DNA from: CAVRQM01 sp963838805
GTDB taxonomy: Bacteria; Pseudomonadota; Alphaproteobacteria; Acetobacterales; Acetobacteraceae
Direction: 5' to 3'
NCBI GenBank assembly: GCA_963838805.1
Contig: CAWISK010000013.1
Coordinates: 124,001-188,000 of the forward strand
DNA length: 64,000 nt
Shown here: positions 8,686 through 16,343 of the stretch, in pieces
How positions within the stretch are numbered: position 1 is the stretch's first letter
Layout: the number at the start of each line of letters is the position of its first letter
The notes under the pieces: model-generated
The model's input: only the letters and a program-made list of their open reading frames with translations
Told to the model about the DNA's origin: nothing
The model's database searches: none
Program-made: the position numbers and the translations under genes

Positions 8686-9269
8686 TGCAGCACGACACGC
8701 TTCGCCCCGTCCCCTTCTGGTTCCTGCGCCACGGCGAGACCGACTGGAACGCGCGCGGATTGAGCCAGGGCAATGTCGAGGTGCCGTTGAACGCGGTGGG
8801 CCTCGCCCAGGCCGAGGCCGCCGCCCTATTGCTGCGCGGGCGCGGCATACGCAGCCTCGTCTGCTCGCCGCTCGGCCGCGCGCGCGTGACCGCGGGGATC
8901 GTGGGGGCGGCACTCGATCTGCCGGTGGAGATCGAGGACGGGCTGCGCGAGGTCCGCTTCGGCGTGCAGGAGGGGCAACCGATGGCCGAGTGGTTCCGCG
9001 AATGGGTCGCGGGCACGATGACGCCGGAGGGGGCGGAAACCTTCGCCGCCCTGCGCGCCCGCGCCGTCGCCGCCATCAACGCGGCGCTGGAGCGGCCGGC
9101 GCCGGTGCTGGTGGTGGCGCACGGGGCGTTGTTCCGGGCGCTCCGCGCCGAGATGGGGCTGGAGCCGGACGTGCGCCTGGCCAATGCCGTGCCGCTGCTG
9201 TGCAGCCCCGGCCATCCGTGGCGTCTGGAGCCGGCCGAGCCGCTGGCCGCGTTGCGCGCAGCGTCCTGA
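8685..9269 (+). CDS. Histidine phosphatase superfamily protein (phosphoglycerate mutase-like)
   Basis: 194-residue single-domain enzyme of the RHG family. The catalytic motif LRHGETDWN contains Arg15-His16-Gly17. Further markers are SPLGRARVTAG (phosphate-binding Arg), the proton donor Glu89 (LREVRFG) and the second histidine His146 (VVAHGALFRAL). Small members dephosphorylate diverse metabolites, so the substrate cannot be named. It overlaps the prs stop by one base and is followed after one base by an aldose-epimerase gene, so sugar phosphate metabolism is plausible. Confidence 0.9.
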   Translation: MQHDTLRPVPFWFLRHGETDWNARGLSQGNVEVPLNAVGLAQAEAAALLLRGRGIRSLVCSPLGRARVTAGIVGAALDLPVEIEDGLREVRFGVQEGQPMAEWFREWVAGTMTPEGAETFAALRARAVAAINAALERPAPVLVVAHGALFRALRAEMGLEPDVRLANAVPLLCSPGHPWRLEPAEPLAALRAAS

Positions 9270-9270
9270 C

Positions 9271-10156
9271 ATGATGCCGCGCGTCACGATCGCGGATGGC
9301 ATCGCCCGCGCGGTGATCCGTCCCGATCTGGGTGCGGGGCTGGAACGCTACGAACTGCTCTCCCCGGCCGTGCCGCTGTTCGATTCGGCGCCGCGTTCGG
9401 GGCCGGCGCCGTTCCGGCTGGCCTGCAACCTGCTGCTGCCCTGGTCCGGGCGCATTTCCGGCGGTGGGTTTTCGTTCGGCGGACGGTTCCATGCGCTGGC
9501 GCCGAACCTGGAGGGCGAGCCGTGCCCGATCCACGGCAATGGGTTCGAGTCGGTCTGGACGGTGCAGCATGCCGGGACGGGCTCGGTTCGGCTGAATTTG
9601 GAGAGCGATGGTCCCGGCCCATATCGCTACGCGGCGACGGTGCGCTACGCGCTGGGGGCGGGACCGCTGACGATGGCTCTGTCGATTACGAACCGCGCCG
9701 CGGTGGCGTTGCCGTATGGGCTGGGATTTCCACCCGTGGTTCCCACGCACGCCGCAGACCACGCTGCGCTTCGCGGCGCGCACCGTGTGGTTCGAGGATG
9801 CGCGGCATTTGCCCGCTGGTTCGGCGGCTGTGGCGGCGCATCCGGAATGGGATTTTTCGACACCGCGGACGCTGCCGGAAGGTTGGTTGCACGGCTGGTT
9901 CAGCGGGTGGGACGGGGCGGCCACGATCGCTTGGCCGGAGCGCGGATTGGCGCTGGATGTGAGCACGCCGGCGCCGCTGGGGTGCTGCGTGCTTTACTCA
10001 CCGAGCGCGGAGAGCGGGTTCTTCTGCTTCGAACCGGTTAGCCATCCGGTCGATGCGCACAACCTGTCAGGCGGAGCGGAGGACGGTGGACTAAAGATAT
10101 TGGGTACGGGCGAGAGTTTGCTCGCCAGCACGACGTTAGCTCCGCGCCGGCTGTAG
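9271..10156 (+). CDS. Aldose 1-epimerase family protein (one frameshift)
   Basis: Mutarotase-fold enzyme interconverting alpha and beta hexose anomers. The first frame from ATG 9271 covers the beta-sandwich N-terminus (RISGGGFSFGG, then CPIHGNGF with the catalytic-type His). The second frame carries HPWFPRTPQTTLRF, then ARHLPAG, FSGWDG and a C-terminal FCFEPVSHPVDAHNL with the conserved Glu. The break is in the TTT/CC run at 9727-9731: removing one base restores LGFHPWFPRTP, a core family motif. The span is 3n+1 bases, consistent with one inserted base. I consider the gene functional with a likely sequence error. It follows the histidine phosphatase by one base. Confidence 0.82.
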
Positions 10157-10197
10157 AAGGCCTGTCCAGAAGACCCGCTAGTCCGGAGACCGGAACA

Positions 10198-10960
10198 TCA
10201 GGGCCGGGGCCTGATGGGTCGGTCCATCCGAGATAGCGCCTCCAATGCCCTTACAAACTTTTTTCCCGAAGCGTCGGCCTCATCTCCCTTTATCCAGGGA
10301 TCAAAGAAGCCGTTCGTTCCAGACGGGTGCGTGATGTGCACCCAGATCACACCGGGAGTTTGGTAAGCGACTTCATTGATGCTCTCGAACCGTGAACCAT
10401 AAAGCGATCGTACGAGGTTCCTGCATCCCTCGATGTAGGGGTCACCGGTGCCGAGCATGACCACAAGCCGGACGCTGTTAGGCAGATTGGCGAGATATCG
10501 TCTCAGCACAGCGTCGAACCAAGTCCCTCACCGGTTCAATTCTGAACGCTTTGGGCATGATTGCGCCCGTGCACTCTCTCCGTCCGCTCTTAAGGTATTC
10601 AGGCGAGATAGGCTACACCGGACGAGTGAACCGAACGCGAAGTCTCGCTCGGTCGCAGCAGGAATTGTCGTTTCAACAGTCTCGCGGTTTCCGAAAGGAC
10701 ACCAATTCGGTGCAGAGCAGCCGTCAGGTCGAGAGCGCATTCTTTTGAACGGAATAGCCTCAAATGGCCCACTTCGGTACGCGTCCAGCTCTGAGCTGAA
10801 ACCTTTAGAAAACCCCAATACGAGTATCGCGGGATGGTCCGAGCCCCAAGCTCCCGGGTCGTTGACGGCCTGCCAAAGACCGACCTCCTCGACTTCGTTA
10901 GTGGTGGTAAGCACTTGCGGCAGGCGATGCGTCCGTGACGCGGTAGGGCAGTTCGTTCAA
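10198..10960 (-). pseudogene. Degraded gene, possibly uracil-DNA-glycosylase-like
   Basis: Three minus-strand reading frames together reconstruct one protein but need at least four frame changes (near 10740, 10690, 10600 and 10520). Pieces in order are TTTNEVEEVGLWQAVNDPGA, ILVLGFSKGFSSELDAYRSG, ALDLTAALHRIGVLSE, ATERDFAFGSLVRCSLS, SVRLVVMLGTGDPYIEGC and VIWVHITHPSGTNGFFDPW. The G-rich strand end and the HPSG motif recall the uracil-DNA-glycosylase fold, but this is only a suggestion. GC content is visibly lower than in the flanks and the number of breaks is higher than in any neighbour, so true decay of a transferred gene is likely. Confidence 0.5.
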
Positions 10961-11097
10961 GCACGAGTCTGTTCCTCTGATGGAGCGACACGGCAAACAA
11001 GCACTGGCACTCTGCCGTTGCAACAGCGAATTGTAGGCGACGTTCTCGGTCTGTGCTCTGGCCGGGGAAACGAAGCCTGGCTACCTCCCCCGATCCC

Positions 11098-11480
11098 CGC
11101 CAACAGCCCCCATCCACCAGATAATCCCCGCCGGTGCAAAACCCCGCCCGAGACCCCGCCAGGAACGACACCATCTCGGCCACCTCCTCCGCCTCGGCGA
11201 TCCGCCCCAGCGGGTGTGCGGCCCCGAACCTCCGGAACACCGCCTCCACATCCGCCTCCTCGCCATCGAACCGCCGCGCCACCATCGCCAGCATGGCGTG
11301 CGCACCGAGCAGGGGCTGACCGAATTGACGCGGATGCCGTCCGCCGCGTGATCCGGCACCATCGCCCGCGTCAGCGCGTGGATCGCCCTCTTGGTCGCGA
11401 TACAGGCGGCAACACCCTATTTAGCAGGCACAGCCACGAACCGAGGCGAGATTGACGATCGGCCGCCCGCGCCCCGGACT
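11098..11480 (-). pseudogene. Remnant of a short-chain dehydrogenase/reductase
   Basis: C-terminal half of an SDR in at least three frames. Recognisable blocks are GRPIVNLASVRG (around 11455), KRAIHALTRAMVPDHAADG and IRVNSVSP (11310-11395), then HPLGRIAEAEEVAEMVSFLA and CTGGDYLVDGG (11100-11215). The expected Tyr-x3-Lys region near 11400 is disrupted; KRAIHAL is the usual helix just after the catalytic Lys. The N-terminal Rossmann half is missing, truncated at the solute-binding-protein gene (stop at 11511). It probably once belonged to the minus-strand catabolic operon. Confidence 0.7.
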
Positions 11481-11510
11481 CCCGGCCGCTTCATTCACAC
11501 ACCATCACGC

Positions 11511-13052
11511 TCAGGCCTTCAGCCACGCCTTCTCGCAAATCCGCCCGTTATCCATGTCGAACCCGCTATGCGGCGTGTGCCCGCCCACGCGGTCGGTGTG
11601 CGCGTCGAGCCAGTCGCGGAAGGCCGGGATCAGCGCGCCGCCGTCGTCGTGCAGCATCGCCTGCATCTCGTAGATGGGCGCGCGGCGCTTGGTCTCGTCC
11701 AGCTCGGCGCGGGCCTGCGCCAGCAGCGCGTCGAATTTCGGATTGCGCCAATGCGTCTCGTTCCACACCGCGTCGGAGCGGAAGGCGATCGCAAGCATCT
11801 GCGTCGCCGCCGGCCGGCCGCCCCAATAGCTGGTGATGAACGACCCCTTCAGCCAGACATTGTCAAAATACCCGTCCGCCGGCTCCTTCTTGATGGTGAT
11901 CGGAATGCCGGCCTGGGCGGCATTCGCCTGGAACAACTGCGCCATGTCGGTGGCGCCGCTGAACGCCGCCTCGGACGATTGCAGCACGATCTTCGGATCG
12001 GCGATGCCGGCGCGCTTGAAATGGAACCGCGCCTTGTCGGGATCGTACGCGGTCTGCGCCAGCTCTCCGTTATGGAACGGGTCGCTCTCGGGGATCGGGT
12101 GGTCGTTGCCCGCACGGCCATAGCCGGAGAACAGCGTCTTCAGCACCTCCTGGCGGTTGATCGCAAGTTTCAGCGCGCGCCTGATGTCGGGATTCGAATA
12201 CGGCGCGCGATCGACCATCATCGGCATGTTGGCGAACCATCCGCCGGGTGCCCTCACCACCTGCAATTTCTTGTTGCGCTCCAGCAGCTTCACGGTCTTG
12301 GGATCGACGCGATTGATCGCGTCCACCTGGCCGGACAACAGGGCGTTCAGCCGTGCGGAGGAATCGCCGATCACGGTGATCACGGCACCGTCGAGATGGC
12401 CGCGCCCCGGCTTCCAGTAATCGGGGTTGCGCTTGAATGCGATGCGCACGCCGGGATCGAAGCTCTCCAGCAGCATCGAGCCGGTGCCCACCGGATGCGC
12501 CCAATCCTTGAACCCGTCCGGCACCATCATGATGTGATAGTCGGTGAGGTTGTACGGGAAGTCCGCGTCGCCCGCCGCCAGCGTCACGCCGACCTGGTAG
12601 GGCCCAAGCTTCTTTACCTCGGTCACGGCCTTCATCGAACCGGCGGCGCCCGATTTGTTGCCGGGGCCGCGATGCAGGTTCAGCGAATACGCGGCGTCGT
12701 CGGCGGTGAACTCGTGCCCGTTCGTGAACTTCACGCCGTGGCGCAGGTTGAACACCCACTCGGCAGCCCCCGGCTTCGCCTGCCAGCTTTCCGCGAGTTC
12801 CGGGATCAGCTTGTTGTCCGGCCCGTTCTCGACCAGCCCGCTCCACAGCGCGAAATTGACCGAGACGCCGACACTGTCGGTGGTGAGCGTGAAGTCGAGC
12901 GTGTCCGACGTGCTGCCGCCGGCCAGGCCCAGCCGCAGGATACCGCCGCGGCGGGGCGTCTCGTCGGCGGCGAAGCCGGCCAGGGGGGAGGCGGCGGCCA
13001 GCGCCGCGCTGCCGGCCAGCACGGTCCGGCGGGTGAACAGGGTGGTACTCAT
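11511..13052 (-). CDS. ABC transporter substrate-binding protein, family 5 (DppA/OppA type)
   Basis: 513-residue periplasmic binding protein. The N-terminus has a twin-arginine type signal (FTRRTVLAGSAALAAASPL, then cleavage near AFAAD-like AGFAAD). The family 5 layout is complete: GGILRLGLAGG, then ELAESWQ, VFNLRHGVKFTNGHEFTADD, and later NPDIRRALKLAINRQEVL. Members bind peptides, nickel, opines or other small solutes. No permease or ATPase genes follow; the next DNA is a degraded SDR, so the transporter core must be encoded elsewhere or has been lost. It is last in the operon beginning at 18692, 25 bases after the hydrolase gene, suggesting that its ligand feeds the demethylation pathway. 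Confidence 0.9.
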   Translation of the reverse strand: MSTTLFTRRTVLAGSAALAAASPLAGFAADETPRRGGILRLGLAGGSTSDTLDFTLTTDSVGVSVNFALWSGLVENGPDNKLIPELAESWQAKPGAAEWVFNLRHGVKFTNGHEFTADDAAYSLNLHRGPGNKSGAAGSMKAVTEVKKLGPYQVGVTLAAGDADFPYNLTDYHIMMVPDGFKDWAHPVGTGSMLLESFDPGVRIAFKRNPDYWKPGRGHLDGAVITVIGDSSARLNALLSGQVDAINRVDPKTVKLLERNKKLQVVRAPGGWFANMPMMVDRAPYSNPDIRRALKLAINRQEVLKTLFSGYGRAGNDHPIPESDPFHNGELAQTAYDPDKARFHFKRAGIADPKIVLQSSEAAFSGATDMAQLFQANAAQAGIPITIKKEPADGYFDNVWLKGSFITSYWGGRPAATQMLAIAFRSDAVWNETHWRNPKFDALLAQARAELDETKRRAPIYEMQAMLHDDGGALIPAFRDWLDAHTDRVGGHTPHSGFDMDNGRICEKAWLKA

Positions 13053-13077
13053 GGACCGGATCTCCCCTTGATCTTGT

Positions 13078-15084
13078 TCAGACGTGGTGGCGCGGAATCG
13101 TGACCTGCCACTCTCGATGGGCGATGCTCCGCTCGCCTTCCCAGGCGCCCAGCGTCGCGTCGATGACGAAGTCGGTGGCGGTCGCGCGCAACAGCGTGCG
13201 CGTGATCGAGCGTGTCTGCCAGTCCCCCCGGCCCATCCGCATGTGGAAAGTGACCTCCGCCTCGGCGCTCAACGGATCGCTCGCCTGGATGCGGAACCGA
13301 TCATGCGACCACAATTCGTATTCGAGGCCGCTGGCGTCGATGCGATAGCGGCCGCTGTCGTCGCGTGCCTCGGTCGTGGCGGTGCCGGTGTGCTGGTCGA
13401 AGATGGCGCGGCGGAAGCTTTCCGGCGCGCGCAGGAAGGTTCGCGCCAGCGATGCCGCGGCTTCCGGCGGCGGCAGGTCCGATAAAGCCGCGTCGGCCGC
13501 ACCCGCCCGACGGCGCGGCAGGGTCAGGCTTGCCGCGTCCAGGGTCAGGCTGGCCGGGGCCGGCGAGGGCCAGACGAGCGGCCAATACGCGGTCGAGAGC
13601 GCGAGCCGGACCCGGTGGCCGGCGGGAAACAGGTGCGCGCAATCGCTCAGCGCCAGCCGCACGCGAATCGGCCGCCCTGCCGGCACGGGCGTCGGCTGGG
13701 CGTGATCGCCGCGATGGGTCAGGTTCAGCACGCCATAGCTGACGCGCAGGCTGGCGCCGTCGGGGGACACGTCGCAGAGCCGTGCCACCAGTACGGCGTC
13801 CGGCCGGTCGGCGGTAAGCGTCGCCTCCAGCACCGGGGGCCCGGCGATGCCGAACGGTTCCGGCAGGGCGCCACTGTCGAACACCACCGAACACCCGTCG
13901 TCCCGGCGCTGGTCGCCCGGCTGCTCGCCGCCGCTGCCGTAGGCGCACCACACACCGGCATCCGCACCGCAATCCTGCGGCGACGAGACGATCAAGCCGC
14001 CGCAGGACGCCGGACCCGGGGAGAGTGTGTGGGCGCCGAAGTACCACCTCATCTCTGCCACGTTGGGCGATGGCCAGGATGGTTCGCCGAGCCAGCGCCC
14101 GGGCCGCTCGGCATGGTCGGTGGCGGGCGGGACATAGTCCTCCTGCCACCAGCGCAGCATCGGGCCATCCATCGCATCGTTGTCGATGCCCTTCAGCCAA
14201 TGGTCCCACCAGCGCACCGCATGCTGCAGGAAACCATAGGCGGGGCCGGGCGTGGCGAAATGCGGGTATTTGTGTGCCCACGGGCCGATCAGTCCGCGAC
14301 GCGGGCAGGTCAGACGCGCCAACATGCGCGGCACGGCGTTGCTATAAGCGTCCGCCCAGCCGCCGATCAGCAGGCACGCGGCGGTGATCGCCTCCGGATC
14401 CTCGCAGACCGAGCCATGCACCCAATAGGCATCGCGCGTCTGGTGTTCGAGCCAGGTGCGCAGCAGCAACGGCTCGGCGTGCAGGCGTTCGAGCCACATC
14501 TCGCGCCAGCGTTCACCCACCACCGCCGGGTCGGGCGGCCGCGTCTGGTAGCCGAACATGGTGCTGGCCCAGCGCAGATTGTCGAGCAGCAGCGCGCCGC
14601 CCATGTAGTGCACGTCGTCGGCGTAGCGATCATCGGTGCTGCACAGCGAGATGATCGCGCGCAAGCCGGCCGGTCTGCGCGCCGCCACCTGCAACGCGTT
14701 GAAGCCGCCCCAACTGATGCCCATCATGCCGACTGCGCCGCCGCACCAATCCTGGGCCGTGATCCAGTCGATCACCTCCAGCGCGTCGTCCTGCTCCTGC
14801 TTGAGGTACTCGTCGAGCAGGAGCCCGTCCGAGTTGCCGGTGCCGCGCATGTCCACACGCACGCAGGCATAGCCGTGGCCAGCCACGTACGGATGCGTCA
14901 GCGCGTCGCGAGCCGCGGTGCCGTCGGCCAGCCGGTACGGCAGATATTCCAGCACCGCAGGCACGGGCTTCGCGCGCGCGTCCTCGGGCAGCCAGATGCG
15001 CGCGAACAGCCGCGTGCCGTCGGCCAGTGGGATGAAGGTCTCGACCACCCGCACCGGGCGCGGGAAGGCCGAGACGTGTTTCAT
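13078..15084 (-). CDS. CocE/NonD family hydrolase (S15-type serine hydrolase)
   Basis: 668-residue alpha/beta hydrolase of the cocaine esterase/X-Pro dipeptidyl-peptidase/alpha-amino-acid ester hydrolase group. The N-terminal domain has the family motif PVRVVETFIPLADGTRLFAR, the oxyanion segment VLEYLPYR and VDMRGTGNSDG. The nucleophile is Ser124 in GMMGISWGGFNAL. A C-terminal jelly-roll domain (RLALSDCAHLFPAGHRVRLA) is typical of S15 C-terminal domains. It lies 10 bases after the Rieske gene and is co-directional with it. Cleaving an ester or amide conjugate that releases an N-methylated acid is a reasonable hypothesis, not shown by the sequence. No signal peptide, so cytoplasmic. Confidence 0.9.
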   Translation of the reverse strand: MKHVSAFPRPVRVVETFIPLADGTRLFARIWLPEDARAKPVPAVLEYLPYRLADGTAARDALTHPYVAGHGYACVRVDMRGTGNSDGLLLDEYLKQEQDDALEVIDWITAQDWCGGAVGMMGISWGGFNALQVAARRPAGLRAIISLCSTDDRYADDVHYMGGALLLDNLRWASTMFGYQTRPPDPAVVGERWREMWLERLHAEPLLLRTWLEHQTRDAYWVHGSVCEDPEAITAACLLIGGWADAYSNAVPRMLARLTCPRRGLIGPWAHKYPHFATPGPAYGFLQHAVRWWDHWLKGIDNDAMDGPMLRWWQEDYVPPATDHAERPGRWLGEPSWPSPNVAEMRWYFGAHTLSPGPASCGGLIVSSPQDCGADAGVWCAYGSGGEQPGDQRRDDGCSVVFDSGALPEPFGIAGPPVLEATLTADRPDAVLVARLCDVSPDGASLRVSYGVLNLTHRGDHAQPTPVPAGRPIRVRLALSDCAHLFPAGHRVRLALSTAYWPLVWPSPAPASLTLDAASLTLPRRRAGAADAALSDLPPPEAAASLARTFLRAPESFRRAIFDQHTGTATTEARDDSGRYRIDASGLEYELWSHDRFRIQASDPLSAEAEVTFHMRMGRGDWQTRSITRTLLRATATDFVIDATLGAWEGERSIAHREWQVTIPRHHV

Positions 15085-15094
15085 GCTGGGCGCT

Positions 15095-16342
15095 TCAGGC
15101 CTGGGCGAGACCGGCGGTCAGGCGCTCGGTGTACCAGGTGCAGAACATGTCGCACATGTATTCCGAGCTTGCGTACGGCCCCGGCTGATAGGCGTCGCTC
15201 GCCGCGCCGGCATGGGCCCAGCTCACGAACGAGCCGTCCTGCTCGTTGGTGGCCTTCCACACCGCGGTCAGATTTTCCACGTCGTAGTCCTCTCCCTCCA
15301 CCGCGTCGCGATCGACGAGCCAAGTGGTGCGGACCAGAGTTTTGTCGGCCGCCAGCGGCAGGGTGGAGAAGGTCACGGCGTGGTCTCCCAGGAAATGAAA
15401 CCAGGCGTTGGGCTGGGTATGCAGATGCAGCGTGCCGAGACGCGCATTGGTGAAGCCGCCGACCAGCTTGCGGACAGCGCGGCTGGCGTCCAGCGTGTAG
15501 CTCTCGCCGGGGCCGTCCAGCGCCAGACGCTCGACGCGGAACCCGGTCGGCCGGCCGTACAACTTCTCGATCGCCTGCCATGGCAGGCCGCTCTCGTCCC
15601 AGATCGCTTCCATTTCGTGCTTGGTGCGCAGGTAGCGCGCGTAGTCTTCCTTCTGGTTCTCCGGAATCTCGTACTCGCCGAAGAAGTGGAACAGGCTGCA
15701 CAGCAACTCCGGGTGGCCGCCACAATGGTAGCACTCGCGGTTGTTCTCGATGGTGAGCTTCCAGTTGCCTTCCTCGACCGTCTCGGTCTGGGCCGCAACC
15801 TTGCAGCGGGCGATCTGGTGCGGTGCCAGGTATGGCGTCAGCTCCGCCGCCATGCTTTCGAAATCATCGGGCGGTGTGTCCGCGAGACAGACATAGAGCA
15901 GGCCGGCCATGTTGCGCAGATGCACGGGCTTGAGGTTGTGCGCGCCATCGCCGACGCAGGACTTCATGATCTCGGCGTGGATCAAATCGCCGGAGAGATT
16001 GTAGGTCCACTGATGGTACGGGCACACGATGTTGCCGGTAATGCCCTTGCGGTCCAGCAGCAGGCGGCTGCCGCGGTGGCGGCAGACATTGTGCCAGGCA
16101 CGCACCTGTCCGTCGTCGTCGCGCACCAGGATCACCGAGTTGGCGCCGATCTGCACCGTCACGTAGTCGCCCGGCTCCGGCACCTCCGGCTCCGAGCCCA
16201 CGAAGATCCAGTGGCGCCCAAAAATCTGTTGCAAATCCAGTTCCAGCATCTCCGGACTGGTGTAGAACGGAGCCTCCAGCGTCAGGCCTTGCTGGCGGCG
16301 GGCGACCATCGCCGCGATGTCGGCACGGGAGAGTGGCTTCAT
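15095..16342 (-). CDS. Rieske-type aromatic-ring/N-demethylating oxygenase alpha subunit (GbcA/Stc2-like)
   Basis: 415-residue non-haem iron monooxygenase. The [2Fe-2S] Rieske ligands are Cys87-x-His89 and Cys107-x2-His110 (NVCRHRGS, CPYHQWTY). The mononuclear iron motif NNRECYHCGGH has His206 and His210. This arrangement matches glycine-betaine and stachydrine demethylases, which oxidise an N-methyl group and release formaldehyde. Electrons would come from the GbcB-like reductase at 23647. ATG 16342 is preferred because it precedes the conserved N-terminus; upstream in-frame sequence overlaps the flavoprotein gene. One base separates it from the preceding stop. Substrate (betaine, stachydrine, other quaternary amine) cannot be fixed from sequence. 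Confidence 0.9.
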   Translation of the reverse strand: MKPLSRADIAAMVARRQQGLTLEAPFYTSPEMLELDLQQIFGRHWIFVGSEPEVPEPGDYVTVQIGANSVILVRDDDGQVRAWHNVCRHRGSRLLLDRKGITGNIVCPYHQWTYNLSGDLIHAEIMKSCVGDGAHNLKPVHLRNMAGLLYVCLADTPPDDFESMAAELTPYLAPHQIARCKVAAQTETVEEGNWKLTIENNRECYHCGGHPELLCSLFHFFGEYEIPENQKEDYARYLRTKHEMEAIWDESGLPWQAIEKLYGRPTGFRVERLALDGPGESYTLDASRAVRKLVGGFTNARLGTLHLHTQPNAWFHFLGDHAVTFSTLPLAADKTLVRTTWLVDRDAVEGEDYDVENLTAVWKATNEQDGSFVSWAHAGAASDAYQPGPYASSEYMCDMFCTWYTERLTAGLAQA

Positions 16343-16343
16343 C

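Noticed and set aside
10157..11500. Insertion sequence or prophage remnant
   Set aside because: No transposase, integrase or terminal repeat was found; recognisable pieces belong to a possible UDG-like protein and an SDR.
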